A DNA stretch of 64,000 bases from Ahaetulla prasina. Its lineage: Eukaryota; Chordata; Lepidosauria; Squamata; Colubridae. The first letter of the stretch is position 1. Every line of letters begins with the position of its first letter. This document shows positions 1-10,240 of this stretch, piece by piece. Made by a program: the position numbers and the translations under genes. Where the stretch lies: assembly GCF_028640845.1 (NCBI RefSeq), contig NC_080541.1:154397502-154461501 (forward strand), in the 5' to 3' direction. The notes below the pieces were generated by a model that ran no database searches, was not told the DNA's origin, and worked only from the letters and a program-made list of their open reading frames with translations.

Positions 1-1156
1 TTTTTGTTTTTTTTTAAATGTAATTGCCTAATATTTAAGCTGGGATAAATTCACTGAGTAAATCTGAGGTGTAGAAAATAACCGATTTCAAATGATGGAA
101 AGAAAAACAAGACATTGAAAGGCAGAACTTGAAATTCCAAAATAATTGTGGAATTATTGTTCTTTGTAGCAATTCAGAACTTAAAATCTATCCTTGAATA
201 AGAGTCAAACCTCAAAGAATAAGAATAGTTTCTTAGAAATGATCACTCTCTGAATAACTATAAATGAAAATTATTTCAATAATTTTAAAGAATTTTATAT
301 CCAGTGTATCAGAATATATGGCAGACTGAAGTTTGCAATCCACCTTTATTAATCTGAAATAGAATAACCTATCAGATTGTTTGCAGAAAAAAAGCTGTTT
401 ATTAAAAGATCTTACAAGTACATTTGCAAAACATATCTAGTAAACATGTAATATTAATTATCTTATTATCCACACCTGTTTTCATCAATCATCTTACATA
501 CTGTACATATACTTGCTATTTTTCCTTTTCCCTGTCTTTTTTAAAAATCTCTTGAGAACTCAACACCTACACTACATTCAGACAAATAAAGATGGGAGTG
601 TAAATGTATTGGATCATTTAGCTTTTCTTGTAGATATTATTCTTTATATTCCATCCATTGCTGAAACTGTTGATTAGTGCAAAAAGGAAAACATCTGATT
701 AAAGCATTAAGATTGTGGAATCCTTTCCTCACTTTGGGACTATTTGACTTCACATCTAATTGATTCAAACTTTCCTTCTCTGCCAAGAATTTGTCTCATC
801 TACTTGATGACTCCAGCAGCAGAACATCTTTCAAACTATGATTTAGTTAATCTGTTTCATTCTCTTGTTTTATTTCCTGTATGGGATTAATGTTATTTGA
901 ATTGTTTTAAGCTGCCTTCTAGAATAGAAGTAGATTGGAAGGTGGTGTTCTCTTTAAAAAAATTTTTTTAAAAAAAGTAAATGAAATTAATTACTGAAAG
1001 CAAGTCTCCTGTCTCTGGTGGACAATGGAGCACACGGGTGACTGAAAGAAATAGATTTTTGTTGTTGCTGAAAATAATTTCTAGAGCTATCAAAGTTCTC
1101 CCTATAGTGTTCATAACATGAAGGCTCAATTGCACATGGAAATCACTTGATGCTAT
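1..1156. other. AT-rich unique DNA, no feature
   Basis: I see no repeat family, exon-like ORF or RNA gene here. The sequence is AT-rich with short A or T runs, ordinary for intergenic vertebrate DNA. Confidence 0.6.
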
Positions 1157-1569
1157 GGATAGTTCCATGATGGTGAATCTATCGCACATGTGCCAGAGGT
1201 GGCATGTAGAGCCCTCTCTGTGGGCATGCATGCCATCACTAGCTGCTCTTCTGGGTTCCATTGCGCGCATGCGCACCAGACAACTGCTCTCTTCCAGGTT
1301 CCAAAGCATCTTCGTGCAAACACCAGCTGGCCGGCACTCATGCACGTGCTGGAACCCGGAAGAAAGCAGCTGTCCGAAGTGCATGCATGTGATGGAACCC
1401 GGTAGAGTAGCTGGCCACCATGCATGTGCACCGGCCAGCTGCTCTCTTTTGGATTCTGGTGCTCTGGCGAGTGTGTCCGCACATGTGTGCATGTGTGTGC
1501 GTGCACTCCAGTTTTGGCACTAGACCTGAACCTTTGGTGCCAAAAAGGTTAACTATCACTGGGATAGTT
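1157..1569 (+). mobile_element. Non-autonomous hAT-type element with 8-bp target duplication
   Basis: The element spans 1165-1561 and is flanked by the direct repeat GGATAGTT at 1157-1164 and 1562-1569. Its ends are inverted (GATGGTGAA near the left end, ...TATCACTG at the right end), and an 8-bp target duplication plus CA..TG termini are typical of hAT transposons. The interior is GC- and CpG-rich with repeated GCATGC/GCGCATGCGCA words and recurring pieces related to AGCTGCTCTCTTCC. It holds no transposase; ORFs of 60-174 codons on both strands have no recognisable domain and are shadows of the repeat. Confidence 0.8.
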
Positions 1570-1799
1570 GATAACAAGAGTAGGTGAGAAAAAAGATGCA
1601 TGCATGTATTAACCCAAATGTGTGATCATTTTCAGAAGGTTGCTCTTATGATCATAGAAATGAGTCACTCTAAACAACTACTGGTACTGAGGATGATAAT
1701 GGCATAAGATTTCATTACAATCACATGCTCCATTATTATTTAACAATAATATTTTAATAAGTGTCCTAATGTTCTTGATATGCTCTATTTTAAACTATG

Positions 1800-1945
1800 A
1801 GAGGTCCTTGGTGCTCTCTGAGCTTGGCTGTTTTCTTGCAGATGTTTCATTACCCAAACTAGGTAACATCATCAGGGGTAGTAAGGAGTGGGGTTTGCTT
1901 TGAGTTTATATTCTAGTGGCTTGCCCTGTCAGTATTGGTGGAGGT
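1800..1945 (-). mobile_element. Penelope-like element fragment (first family)
   Basis: On the minus strand this contains a hammerhead-like core (1841-1875) followed by a conserved tail whose complement reads GAGCTTGGCTGTTTTCTTGC on the plus strand. Hammerhead ribozymes sit in the pseudo-LTRs of Penelope-like retroelements, which is the reason for the assignment; no RT or GIY-YIG ORF is present. The fragment ends at a hAT insertion at 1946. Confidence 0.5.
1841..1875 (-). ncRNA. Hammerhead-ribozyme-like core, family 1
   Basis: Reading the minus strand: CTGATGA (1875-1869), one spacer T (1868), GTTACC (1867-1862), a 7-nt loop, GGTAAT (1854-1849), then GAAACATC (1848-1841). The two stem-II halves give 5 Watson-Crick pairs plus one G-U. 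CUGANGA and GAAA are the two invariant boxes of the hammerhead. The ancestral end was probably GAAACGTC with a CpG decay. Stem I is not clear, so activity is doubtful. Confidence 0.6.
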
Positions 1946-2207
1946 CAGGGTGAAATCTACTTACCTTCCTTACCGGTTTGGAAGTGCATGCGCGGGCAAA
2001 TCTTGTCTGCATGAGCAAAACCTTCTGCGCATGTGCAGAAGGTAAAAAACACATTATTTCCTGTTTAAAACCAGGAAGTAATGACACCCGGGCGGTGGGC
2101 AGAGCTTTGCTCTGCCATCGCTACCGGATCGCTGAACCACCGACCACAGTCGCTAACGTATTGGCAGATCCGGTCAGAACCAGGAGCATTTCACCCCTGG
2201 TGGAGGC
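1938..2207 (+). mobile_element. hAT-type element, 254 bp
   Basis: The element spans 1946-2199 between GTGGAGGT (1938-1945) and GTGGAGGC (2200-2207), an 8-bp target duplication with one mismatch. The ends are CAGGGTGAAAT and ATTTCACCCCTG. An internal self-complementary segment (ACTTCC/GGAAGT around 2060-2082) and the words GCATGCGC recur in its relative at 59688-60177, which is in reverse orientation. No transposase ORF. Confidence 0.75.
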
Positions 2208-2332
2208 GATCATAAAGATTCTTTGATAGGGTTGTTTATTGTTGGCTTGTTCAGAAATTCCTGGATTGGGGTATTGTTTACTTGATTGTTGGTTAACAAT
2301 TAACTACAAGATTAACATCAGAATAGATAAGG
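2200..2332 (+). repeat. Spacer shared with the composite hAT at 59750-59905
   Basis: This 130-bp segment lies between the hAT element and the SINE head. Its reverse complement recurs at about 59755-59905 with roughly nine in ten bases the same, again next to a hAT end and a SINE-like head. It is therefore part of a dispersed composite and not unique flank. Confidence 0.65.
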
Positions 2333-2555
2333 GCGCAATGGCCTAGAGGTGAAGATGCTCGCCTTCCACTTGAAAGGTTCAATGTTCAATCTTATGCAGT
2401 GGCAAACCTTTCTCTATTAGAACACAAAGAAAAAAAAAATCTGTAAATTCCACAGGAAGGGTATCCTGTCAGTAAACGCTTAGCTCCTCTCATTTGCCCC
2501 GACTCCACCCCGAAAAAAGGAATTAAAGGGTTGTAAAAAGAAAAAAAAATCAGTT
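2333..2555 (+). mobile_element. tRNA-derived SINE
   Basis: The head carries a box-A-like TGGCCTAGAGG (2340-2350) and a box-B-like AGGTTCAATGTTCAATCT (about 2375-2392), as expected of RNA polymerase III promoters from a tRNA. The body has GGAAGGGTATCCTGTC and ends in an A-rich tail near 2545. A reverse copy of the same body is at 22385-22575. Confidence 0.65.
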
Positions 2556-3847
2556 GGATGATGCCTTTAATTCCAAGAGTTTGTGATCACATCATTGCCT
2601 GGATAAAACTGATAAATCTTTTCACAATTTCAGCTTTTTCCTATACATATTTTTTATCCAGCAAGCATACTTAGGTGTTTTTTTAAGCAGTAGTTTGATT
2701 ATTGTAGCTAAATAATGGAGTCTGAAATACATTTGCTGATCAAACTAGTAAACCTATTTTCTGCTTGTATGCTTGTTTTAGGATACCTGGCGAACACAAT
2801 GATTATAATGATCTGACTACAGAACTAGAGGTAAAAGTTTGCACTTCAAAAGTATTATAGAAAAGATAAAATCAGGGCTCTGAGAGCTTTAAATTCCTCT
2901 GCAGTATTATCTCTCAGAACTTGGAAAAGGGAGGAAAAAAAACCTTGCAGGAGTAAAAAAAAAATAAGAAGAAGAAAAGGAGGGGGTTATCCTTTGCTTT
3001 TTAAATGAGTTCAGCTGCAGACAATGTCATAGCCTACAGCTTCCAGTTAGGAAAATAACCTAACAGTGAAGCATATCTACATTATCAGTGCATAGAATAC
3101 TGCTCTTATCCTCGTCTGCAGCATTATTCTTTGATCTTCTGCTATTTTTGTTAGCCCTCCACTTGGTTAAAATATATCCACTTTTTTTTTTGAAAGTTTT
3201 TATTGCTTAAGAGGATCTAGGGTAACCAGGCAGAAATATTCAGAATGACCCCCAGCTTCAATTTATGTGGCAATGGAACCTTACTATAATAAAATTAGCA
3301 TTTAATTGAAGATAAACCAGGAACAGAAATATTTTTCTAAAGGAAAAAAAAAAGTGAGCAGAGTTCATTGGAATTGACCGGTGGAACAAAGTTTGTGAAT
3401 TAAAATGCACTTTTCTAAATGTTTAGAGGCATAAATGAATGGCTTTGAATAAAGACGCCATGCTGATCCTTGGAAACTACTGGGAGCTTTGCCATTGACT
3501 TGAATAGGGCCAGGCGTCTTCAAATGATAGCTTTATTCATATGTCACTGGAGATATCCTCAACTTACAAAATGGGGCTAATTTGATGGAATTCGTACTCC
3601 GTGTTGGCTGTACCAGAAAATCAAAGCAGAGGGGAACATAATGTCTAATAGTGATGACAATGAACTTACCTTTCTTGACAGTCGGTGTGCAAATTAAGCA
3701 ACATGAGGCATTCCAGATGCTACATCTTTCACAGCCTGGTCAAGGATGATGGAAATTGCTGTAAAACAATTGGCAGCAATCTATATTATAAAGACATTTC
3801 TCTTTTTATCATACCATAGCTAGCTATTTCCACCTGGAAATGTTTAT
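2556..3847. other. Unique AT-rich DNA
   Basis: No repeat family or exon recognised. It includes A-rich stretches near 2930-2990 and 3340-3355. Some spacing of conserved-looking words exists but nothing I can name. Confidence 0.5.
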
Positions 3848-4140
3848 TTGTTTGTTTAATTTATTTATTTACCAAGCATGTATTACATAACAGATATAAG
3901 TATAAACATGATTATGAATACATGAAATGGATATGGATAAAAGAGGACATTAAGACAAGGACCGTAGGAACGTTGGTGCACTTATGCATGCCCCTTACAG
4001 ACCTCTTAGGAATGGGGTGAGGTCAATAGTAGATAGTTTTTGGTTAAAGCTTTGGGGGTTTTGGGAAGAAACCACAAAGTCAGGTAGCGCATTCCAGGCA
4101 TTGACCACTCTGTTGCTGAAGTCCTATTTTCTTCAACCAA
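3848..4140 (-). mobile_element. CR1-type LINE, 3' end
   Basis: On the minus strand this encodes the decayed C-terminus of a CR1 reverse transcriptase polyprotein, matching the better copies at 43400-43735 and 52025-52362 (NAWNALPDSVVSS-like region). It then has a 3' untranslated tail ending in AAATAAAT repeats at 3848-3872. Truncated at its 5' side near 4140. Confidence 0.7.
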
Positions 4141-5740
4141 CATGTGATAGTTTTACATATGAAAATAACTCCAAACTGATTCCTATCATCATTTGATTTG
4201 GAAGGTTTATCCAGAAACATCTTATGAACTGATATTCTTAATGAAACTGTATGGAAATTTGTAGATTAGTCCATGAATCTGGAAGCAATAACCATATATA
4301 GTAACAAACCATCTATTGTTTCTCTCTCCCTCTCATCTGCCTAACTTCTACTTGCTTACCTACCTACCTGTTAATAATTTCCATTAATAAGTTCAAGGTG
4401 TGTCAGCCTGCTAAACATTTGCCAAATGGAAGAGTTATTAAAGCAGGTTTTGCAAATCTTTGTTAAATTTATGGCAAAGAGAATGTTATATCTGACAAAA
4501 AAGCAATCCTGTTCTTGAGGTTAAGATACCTCGCCATGGATATAGATGCTTCTGAAGTAAAATAATAATAAAACTTATTTTTCATATAGTTCTAATTATC
4601 TTATTAGTAGCAATGACTTCCAAGGTTCTTTAATATCCCAGTTACAACTCTTCTAATATTTAATATGATTGGGCTTTTTGGTTATTTCTTCTTCACTGGT
4701 AGGCAATTTAAATGAGCTTTTCCTAAGAGACAGACTCAAAGGATTATATTTATCCATGCAGTGGTTGAATGAAAATATATGAGTTTCTTTAATTATAATT
4801 CATTATATTTGTATGGAAGTAACTGGGAGAGAGACAGGAAATATAGTCTAACAGTGCATTTATGTATAGTAAATATATACTGAGAAGTAATTTTGCCAAC
4901 TCCCAGAATAATAACCCAGAACTGCACTATTAGGAGATCTAACTTTAAGAACTTTGGGAGCTGACAAATTCACAAGTGGAAATAAGATACAGTGAAAAAT
5001 CCTTTCCTGCCCCTATATCTACGAAGGAAATTATTCCAGAGTTGTGAAGGCTTCCTATTTCTAGCTGTTCCCATCACTTATCTTGGATCAATTTACGAGA
5101 ATAATTTTACAATTACGAAGTACTGAGAGAAGAAGAGCCATGTCATATAACTCCTGAATTTCAATGCAAACAAGTCAGCAATAAGGTTTTGTTTCTAAAT
5201 GTGACCTATGACCCAAAGTCTAGGAGTTGGTCTCATCTAAGTGGTTTATAAGCCTTAAAAAGGAAACGAACTATTTTCATTGAATTAGCGGTTCTAGACA
5301 TTCACTTTTTAATTTATTTATAATTTAATTTCAATTTTCATCTTCCTTTCAAAGATACACAATATACAGTATATTGTATATTTTTGTAACCATAATGCTC
5401 TATTTCAGGTGTATAATTTAATAAGAGATTTGATTTCTCAAAAAGAAAGGAATAATTCTATCAAGTCCACTCTTCTCCCCTGGCCCAGTTGATTAGTGAT
5501 TAAACCATGCCAGTGTGATTAGATTATGGTTTCAGGCTGATCAATGAATAATTAAATAGAAATTACTTTACTTCACCAATTACAAATACTCTATAAAAAA
5601 TAAGATTTGATTTGATTTTTCATTCAACACTCTAGTTTTGGCCTGCATTTTTTTTTCTGAATATCCCGCCACATAGCATCTTCCGTTGTTCCCTCTCATG
5701 TCAAAACCAGGATGTCATTATCCCTTTCAATCCTGTGCAT
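4141..5740. other. Unique AT-rich DNA
   Basis: No feature supported. A TAAT-rich block at about 5485-5565 (repeated GATTAG/TTAAAC words) could be regulatory, but I have no evidence beyond composition. Confidence 0.5.
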
Positions 5741-5885
5741 ATAGTCTTCAATTTATGACCATTTATTCAGTGGCTGTTCAAAGTTACCACAGTGCTGAAC
5801 AAAGGGACTTGTGTCCCAGGTTCAAAGTTAGGATTGTTGCAGGGCCCCCATAGTCACATGATCAAAATTTAGAGGAATTTATGAG
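5741..5885 (-). mobile_element. Tigger-like MITE, fragment
   Basis: Matches the terminal part of the MITE family seen complete at 24375-24743: TAGTCTTCAATTTATGACC near the end, then the segment containing CACATGATCAAAATT. Only one end remains. Confidence 0.65.
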
Positions 5886-5924
5886 CAGGGGCACAATTCT
5901 TTCCATCTGACAATCTTATTGTTA

Positions 5925-6160
5925 TTCATTTATTTAATTTGTATCCTGCCTTTATTATTTTAACAAATAACTCAAATTTGTTAACATAATCCAACATACC
6001 TTCCTCCTCCATTTTTCTCCACAACAGTGATGGGTTGGGCTGAGAGAGGGTAACTGACCCAAGAAGACTCAGCTGGCTTTCATGCCTAAGATGGAACTTG
6101 AACTCATGGCCTCTTGCTTTCTAGCTTGGTGTTTTAACCACTAGACCAAACTCCCTGCCA
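5925..6160 (-). mobile_element. tRNA-derived SINE, second family
   Basis: On the minus strand the head reads TTTGGTCTAGTGGTTAAAAC (box A, about 6149-6130) and GAGTTCAAGTTCC (box B, about 6104-6092). The body has a GGGTCAGTTACCCTCTCTC segment and the 3' end contains GGCAGGATACAAATTAAATA, a tail like that of L2 LINEs. A second copy is at 49688-49905. Confidence 0.7.
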
Positions 6161-6590
6161 CTCCACGGTCTGCCACCCCAGCTGACTTTCACATCCTTTT
6201 TGCTCCTCCTGCTGCTGAAAAACAACTCCAAAGCTGCACCAAACAAAAAAGCCCCTTTGTGCCATGCTCCTGGCCAGGCTGAGATTGGGCTTTGCATTGC
6301 AAAAAAACCAACAAAAAAACCCAAGCTCCAGACTAAAAACGGGGTTTTTGGCATGCCATGGATCTGGGACTGTGTTTCTTTCTCCTTGGACTGCAAAGGG
6401 GACTAACAAGCAAGTACTGGAGCATGTAACACCAGACATGTCACTGGAAGGCAAAACCACAAAACGATGTCTCACTTACTTTGACCATGTCATGCGGGGG
6501 AATTCACTGGACACAGCAACAAAGCTCGGAAGAATTTGCAGAAAAAGGAAACCAGGCTGCTAAAGAACACAGTGGTTGGATACCATCAAA

Positions 6591-6651
6591 TCCTTCCTTC
6601 CTTCCTTCCTTCCTTCCTCCCTCCCTCCCTCCCTCCCTCCCTCCCTCCCTC
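6591..6651 (+). repeat. (TTCC)n-(CCCT)n microsatellite
   Basis: About 28 bases of TTCC repeats run straight into about 33 bases of CCCT repeats. Serine/leucine/proline ORFs across it on both strands are artefacts. Confidence 0.95.
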
Positions 6652-6743
6652 TGGTTCCAAGTTCGAGGTCCTGTTATGTGTTGGGAGTAGCATTTTAGAC
6701 CTCGAACTCGGAACCAGACCAAGGCCCAAAATGCTACTTCCCA
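6650..6743. repeat. Two interleaved inverted repeats
   Basis: Arm 1 (6650-6670) pairs with 6698-6718 at 20 of 21 positions (GACCTCGAAC against GTTCGAGGTC). Arm 2 (6682-6696, GGGAGTAGCATTTT) pairs with 6728-6743 with one bulge. Because arm 2 starts inside the loop of arm 1 and ends beyond it, the two stems would form a pseudoknot-like fold. It lies just upstream of the Penelope-like promoter region. Confidence 0.8.
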
Positions 6744-6756
6744 CACAAACATCAAC

Positions 6757-6925
6757 CCCATTAACCAATTAGCAACACAGCCAACCAATCAACTTGCAGC
6801 AGCTAGTCCAGCAATTTAAAAAAACTCCATTAACCAATCAATATGTAGCAACACAGCCAACCAATCAGCTTGCACCAGCTAGTCCATCAATTCAAAATAC
6901 ACCCCCCGACACCAGTATTTATAGA
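6757..6925 (+). promoter_or_regulatory. CCAAT-box repeats and TATA-like box
   Basis: CCAAT occurs at 6765-6769, 6785-6789, 6834-6838 and 6861-6865, in two tandem units, followed by a TATA-like TATTTATAG at 6916-6924. This looks like the internal promoter of the Penelope-like element, about 60 bases ahead of the ribozyme core. Function is inferred from motifs only. Confidence 0.4.
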
Positions 6926-6984
6926 GAAACAGCAGTTAAAATCCACACTTTGCTCACATAAGAACAAAGCCAAAAAACTCCAGA

Positions 6985-7018
6985 TTTAAGATGATGAGTG
7001 AGATGTCATCGAAACGTT
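6985..7018 (+). ncRNA. Hammerhead-like core, family 2, decayed
   Basis: TTTAAGA replaces CTGAAGA at the first box, then T, then GATGA (6993-6997) and TCATC (7006-7010) as stem II, then GAAACGTT (7011-7018). Compared with the intact copy at 7176-7209 the third stem pair changed from C-G to T-A on both sides, a compensating change that keeps the pairing. Confidence 0.5.
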
Positions 7019-7100
7019 GCCTAAATACTTTCAATCTTACACAAGAAAAGACCTGAACATACCAAAACCTGCATACATATACCCGTGAAAACCTACGAAT

Positions 7101-7145
7101 ACACACACACACACACACACACACACATGTGTGTGTGTGTGTGTA
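7101..7145 (+). repeat. (AC)n-(GT)n palindromic microsatellite
   Basis: AC repeats (7101-7127) turn into TG repeats (to 7145), so the tract is self-complementary and can form a hairpin or Z-DNA. It separates Penelope-like copies A and B. Confidence 0.95.
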
Positions 7146-7300
7146 TATTTGCTCCCAGAAGCACGAAGCTGAAGCCTGAAGATGACGAATGAGACTTCGT
7201 CGAAACGTCGCCAAGACACTTCAAATTTTATGCGGGAGAAAACCCGAATAACCAAAGACCTACATACAAGCACCTGCGAAAACCTCAGAAAACAAATATA
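7146..7300 (+). mobile_element. Penelope-like fragment (second family), copy B
   Basis: Contains the intact hammerhead-like core and a tail with GGGAGAAAACCCGAATAACC. The reverse copy at 21585-21706 shares the segment from TTGCTCCCAGAAGCACG through the tail almost unchanged. It ends near 7300 in an AT run. Confidence 0.55.
7176..7209 (+). ncRNA. Hammerhead-ribozyme-like core, family 2, intact boxes
   Basis: CTGAAGA (7176-7182), spacer T, GACGAA (7184-7189), loop TGAGAC, TTCGTC (7196-7201), GAAACGTC (7202-7209). Stem II is six perfect pairs. ACGT in GAAACGTC is self-complementary, so stem III could form only between two molecules, as in minimal dimeric hammerheads; cleavage would follow C7209. 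Stem I pairing with GCCAAG is weak. Confidence 0.65.
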
Positions 7301-8345
7301 TATATCACATCTACTTGCTTCCTTTGATGATTGCTAAATTGCCCTCCCTTTAATCGCTTGCAACTAGAGAACCTGAAGGTTGAGTACTGTTTTGTTTCTG
7401 TTCCTAAATCCACAGAAATGGAAATTTTGGCCTTTGCCTCCCTTCCCCTTATTTGCCAGTCAACCTTAATTGCCATTTTTGTAATACCATTTTTTTTTAA
7501 TTAAAAGAATGTGAGAACTCTGGTGTCTTGCCTCAAAGGCTCTCACTTTCTTATTATTTCACATAAGAGCACAAGGAGAAGAAGAAGAAAATAATTTTTC
7601 TCCCTCAAAAGAACAGTGTCCTACATTTTAAAAATATCAAGCCCAGCTTCTAAGGATTACCAGTACTCCAATTTTTATGAGTTTTTGCATTATTGTTTTT
7701 CCAGTCATTGTTTTCCTCATGTGTAAGCAAGCAGCATTGTTTCTGGCAGCAACAAAGCTCCCATCTTGCTAGCAATATTCCTTAGGTATGTTCCTAGGCA
7801 TTGAATTTAATTTTAAAACCAGTCTGTCCCCTTACACATACACATTCACACAAGCACACAAAGTTACCATGTCTGGGCAATCAAAATCCAGGTGACCAAG
7901 AGATTCCTGAAAAGCGCTATATATAGTTTTCAATATTTTTCTTCGGGCGTCTAGCTTTCATTGGGTTTTTTGCAATATTGTAATCCTAAACAGATATCCC
8001 GTTTGTGGCCAAAGGCAACACATTAAAAAAGATGATGTTGCCTAATAGCTCTCCGTTCCTGCTATTGTGAGAATTAATTATGGTTTTCAAAGGGTTGTTG
8101 AGAGCTAGAGTTAAGACAGAGAGAAAACAGAAATGCCAAAATATTGCTATTATGGGTTTCTAATTTATTAGAGGGCTATCAATGGACTGAATTTGCTTCC
8201 AGTAGAATTTCATAGAACCAGCATAGATTCCCTTGCTGTTCCAGTTAATCTTCTGTAGGTCTTTCATTTAGAAATGATGTGTTGTTGTTTTGTTTTAAAT
8301 ATTATGTCTTCTTCAGTATCAGCCTTGCCACTGCGGTATACAAGA
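7301..8345. other. Unique DNA
   Basis: No repeat or gene recognised. Composition is AT-rich with ordinary short runs. Confidence 0.5.
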
Positions 8346-8353
8346 ACAAGAAC

Positions 8354-8823
8354 TGGTGGTGGGATTCAGCCAGTTTGGGCTGGTTCAGGCAAACCAGTAG
8401 TTAAATTGCTGGCTGGCCCCACCCCGCCACTTCCTGCCCCGTCCCTTCCAGGAGTCACCATGCGCCCCATTTTGGCTCCCAGATAAGTGCAGGGAGGCAT
8501 CCTAAGCTCAAAACAGGGAGGACGGCACACACACACACACACCGCGGCCAGTTTTTGCTCCCAGGAAGCTTCAGGAAGGCCTAGGTGCAAAATGGGGTGA
8601 GGAGGGGCAGTGCGCCTCCCTGCAGCCTTTTTTTGCTCCCAGGAGGCTTCAGGGAGGCTTCCTAGGCCCAAAATGGGATGTGGGGGTGGCACCCTCCCCC
8701 CTGCGGCCTGTTTTTGCTCCCAAAGTGTGCAGGAGGCTAAGTGCTGCCTGTCACACCCCCTGGCCATGCCCACCAACCATGTCCACTGAACCGGTAGTAA
8801 AAAAAAATTGAATCCCACCACTG
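8354..8823 (+). mobile_element. hAT-type element with internal tandem repeats
   Basis: Ends GGTGGTGGGATTCAG and TTGAATCCCACCACTG are inverted copies of the family termini seen at 10899-11035. The interior has about three ~90-bp tandem units around TTTTTGCTCCCAGGAGGCTT and GGCCCAAAATGGG. A sister with the same units is at 34309-34776. No clear target duplication is left, and the antisense 151-codon ORF is a product of the GC-rich repeats. Confidence 0.75.
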
Positions 8824-9969
8824 ATGGGGACTGTACCTAGTGGCATGATTAATTGAGAAATTTTATAATATGATATTTTCTTGGCAATACACAAAGAGGC
8901 TATTGTCTCAAAAGTGAACTTTCTATGTATCAAATTAAATGGAGCAGTCATATAAGTGAAACCATACTATATACATATCGAAGATTTATATAAGCGGCCC
9001 TTAGCAGCAATTCAAGGAGAAAAAGTATCAGGCTTCGTTTTACTTAAAAATATAAAAACCAAATAAATAAATTAAAAGAACTTTAATTAAAATATTTATT
9101 AAAAAAACCAAGCCAAGTCAAAAACCCTGGAGAGGTTTCAAAAATACCAACATACAAAAGCAATATTAATAATTAGCAGTTATGTCACACTCCGGCATTT
9201 TTATTTACTGAAGAGGTCTTTTAGGCCCCTTTATAGGAGAAAGTGATCTCAGGACAGCATTCAGACATAATCCAATAATCACAAATAATAAAATATAATG
9301 AAAGTACGTCATGAATTGGAAACCATCTCACACAAGGCAGAACAAAAAAAAGAAGAAGAAAACCAGTTTCTTAACTATAGGTTTAAAGTACTCATCAGCT
9401 TAGCCTACAATTATTACTTTTTTTAAAGGAAGGCAAATTAGGGTCCCAAATTAAAGTTCTGAAAATAATACTGTTAAAAACAATGATCTAAATGCCATCA
9501 GAATTCTGACAAAGAAGAAATAATCATCTACACCCAAAAGCCCTCGTAAAGGCATATTACTTGACAAGGATTTATGCCAAACTTGCCTCACTGCTTAGTG
9601 GTGATAGATCAGGTTCCCTAACGCCATTGATGCATTACTACTAATGTTTAAAATGGCTTTTGCTTAGATATTTATGTTGTTGTTGTTTTTAAGCTGGGAA
9701 ACAGTCCCACATATATTGATGGTCTATCTTAGGTTTCTCAACCTTAGCAACTTTAACTTCCAGAATTCCCCATTTTGGGAGCTGAAATCCACACATATTA
9801 ATGCTTAATGGGAAATGCTGATATATCTGATATAGTAATCCTTCTCAAAACTGTTTAGGACTTCAGGATATTCATGAAACAAAAATGGCAGCATTGGCAG
9901 TGGTGAACAATGACAAGTTCATACCCACACATTGCATTGGATACTCAAAACATACAAATATTTACTACT
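8824..9969. other. Unique AT-rich DNA
   Basis: No supported feature. Confidence 0.5.
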
Positions 9970-10238
9970 AGAGCTGTGATGACACACTGGTTAGAATGCA
10001 GTACTGCAGGCTACTTCTGCTGACTGCCAGCTGTCAGCATTTTGGCAGTTTGATTGTCACCAGCTCAAGGTTGACTCAGCCCTCCATCCTTCCGAGGTTG
10101 GTAAAATGAGGACCCAGATTGTTGGGTCAGTAAAATGAGGGCCCAGGTTGTTGGGGGCAATATGCTGACCACTTAGAGAGGGCTATAAAGCACTGTGAAG
10201 TGGTATATAATTCTAAGTGCTATTGCTATTGCTATTAC
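9970..10238 (+). mobile_element. MIR-like tRNA SINE, subfamily 1
   Basis: A tRNA-like head (CTGGTTAGAATGCAG; AGTTTGATTGTCACC) is followed by the core GGTTGACTCAGCCCTCCATC ... GGTAAAATGAGGACCCAGA, which resembles the MIR/CORE-SINE core, and a 3' end with AGAGAGGGCTATAAAGCACT and GCTATTGCTATT. Within the core, a 38-base stretch (AAAATGAGG..TTGTTGGG) is locally duplicated at 10105-10160. Confidence 0.85.
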
Positions 10239-10240
10239 TT

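Larger units (their letters stand above)
6744..7100 (+). mobile_element. Penelope-like pseudo-LTR (second family), copy A
   Basis: The segment has two ~70-bp direct repeats (about 6757-6826 and 6827-6895) each with CCAAT motifs, then TATTTATAG (6916-6924), then a hammerhead-like core (6985-7018), then a conserved tail (GAAAAGACCTGAACATACC, ...GTGAAAACCTACGAA). The same order of tail words follows the core in copy B at 7146-7300. No RT ORF remains. Confidence 0.5.

Noticed and set aside
968..1601. Overlapping ORFs of 71-174 codons
   Set aside because: Shadows of the CpG-rich hAT element on both strands, with no transposase motif.
2333..2410. Functional tRNA gene
   Set aside because: A and B boxes are present but the cloverleaf is not closed and the sequence continues into a SINE body with an A-tail.
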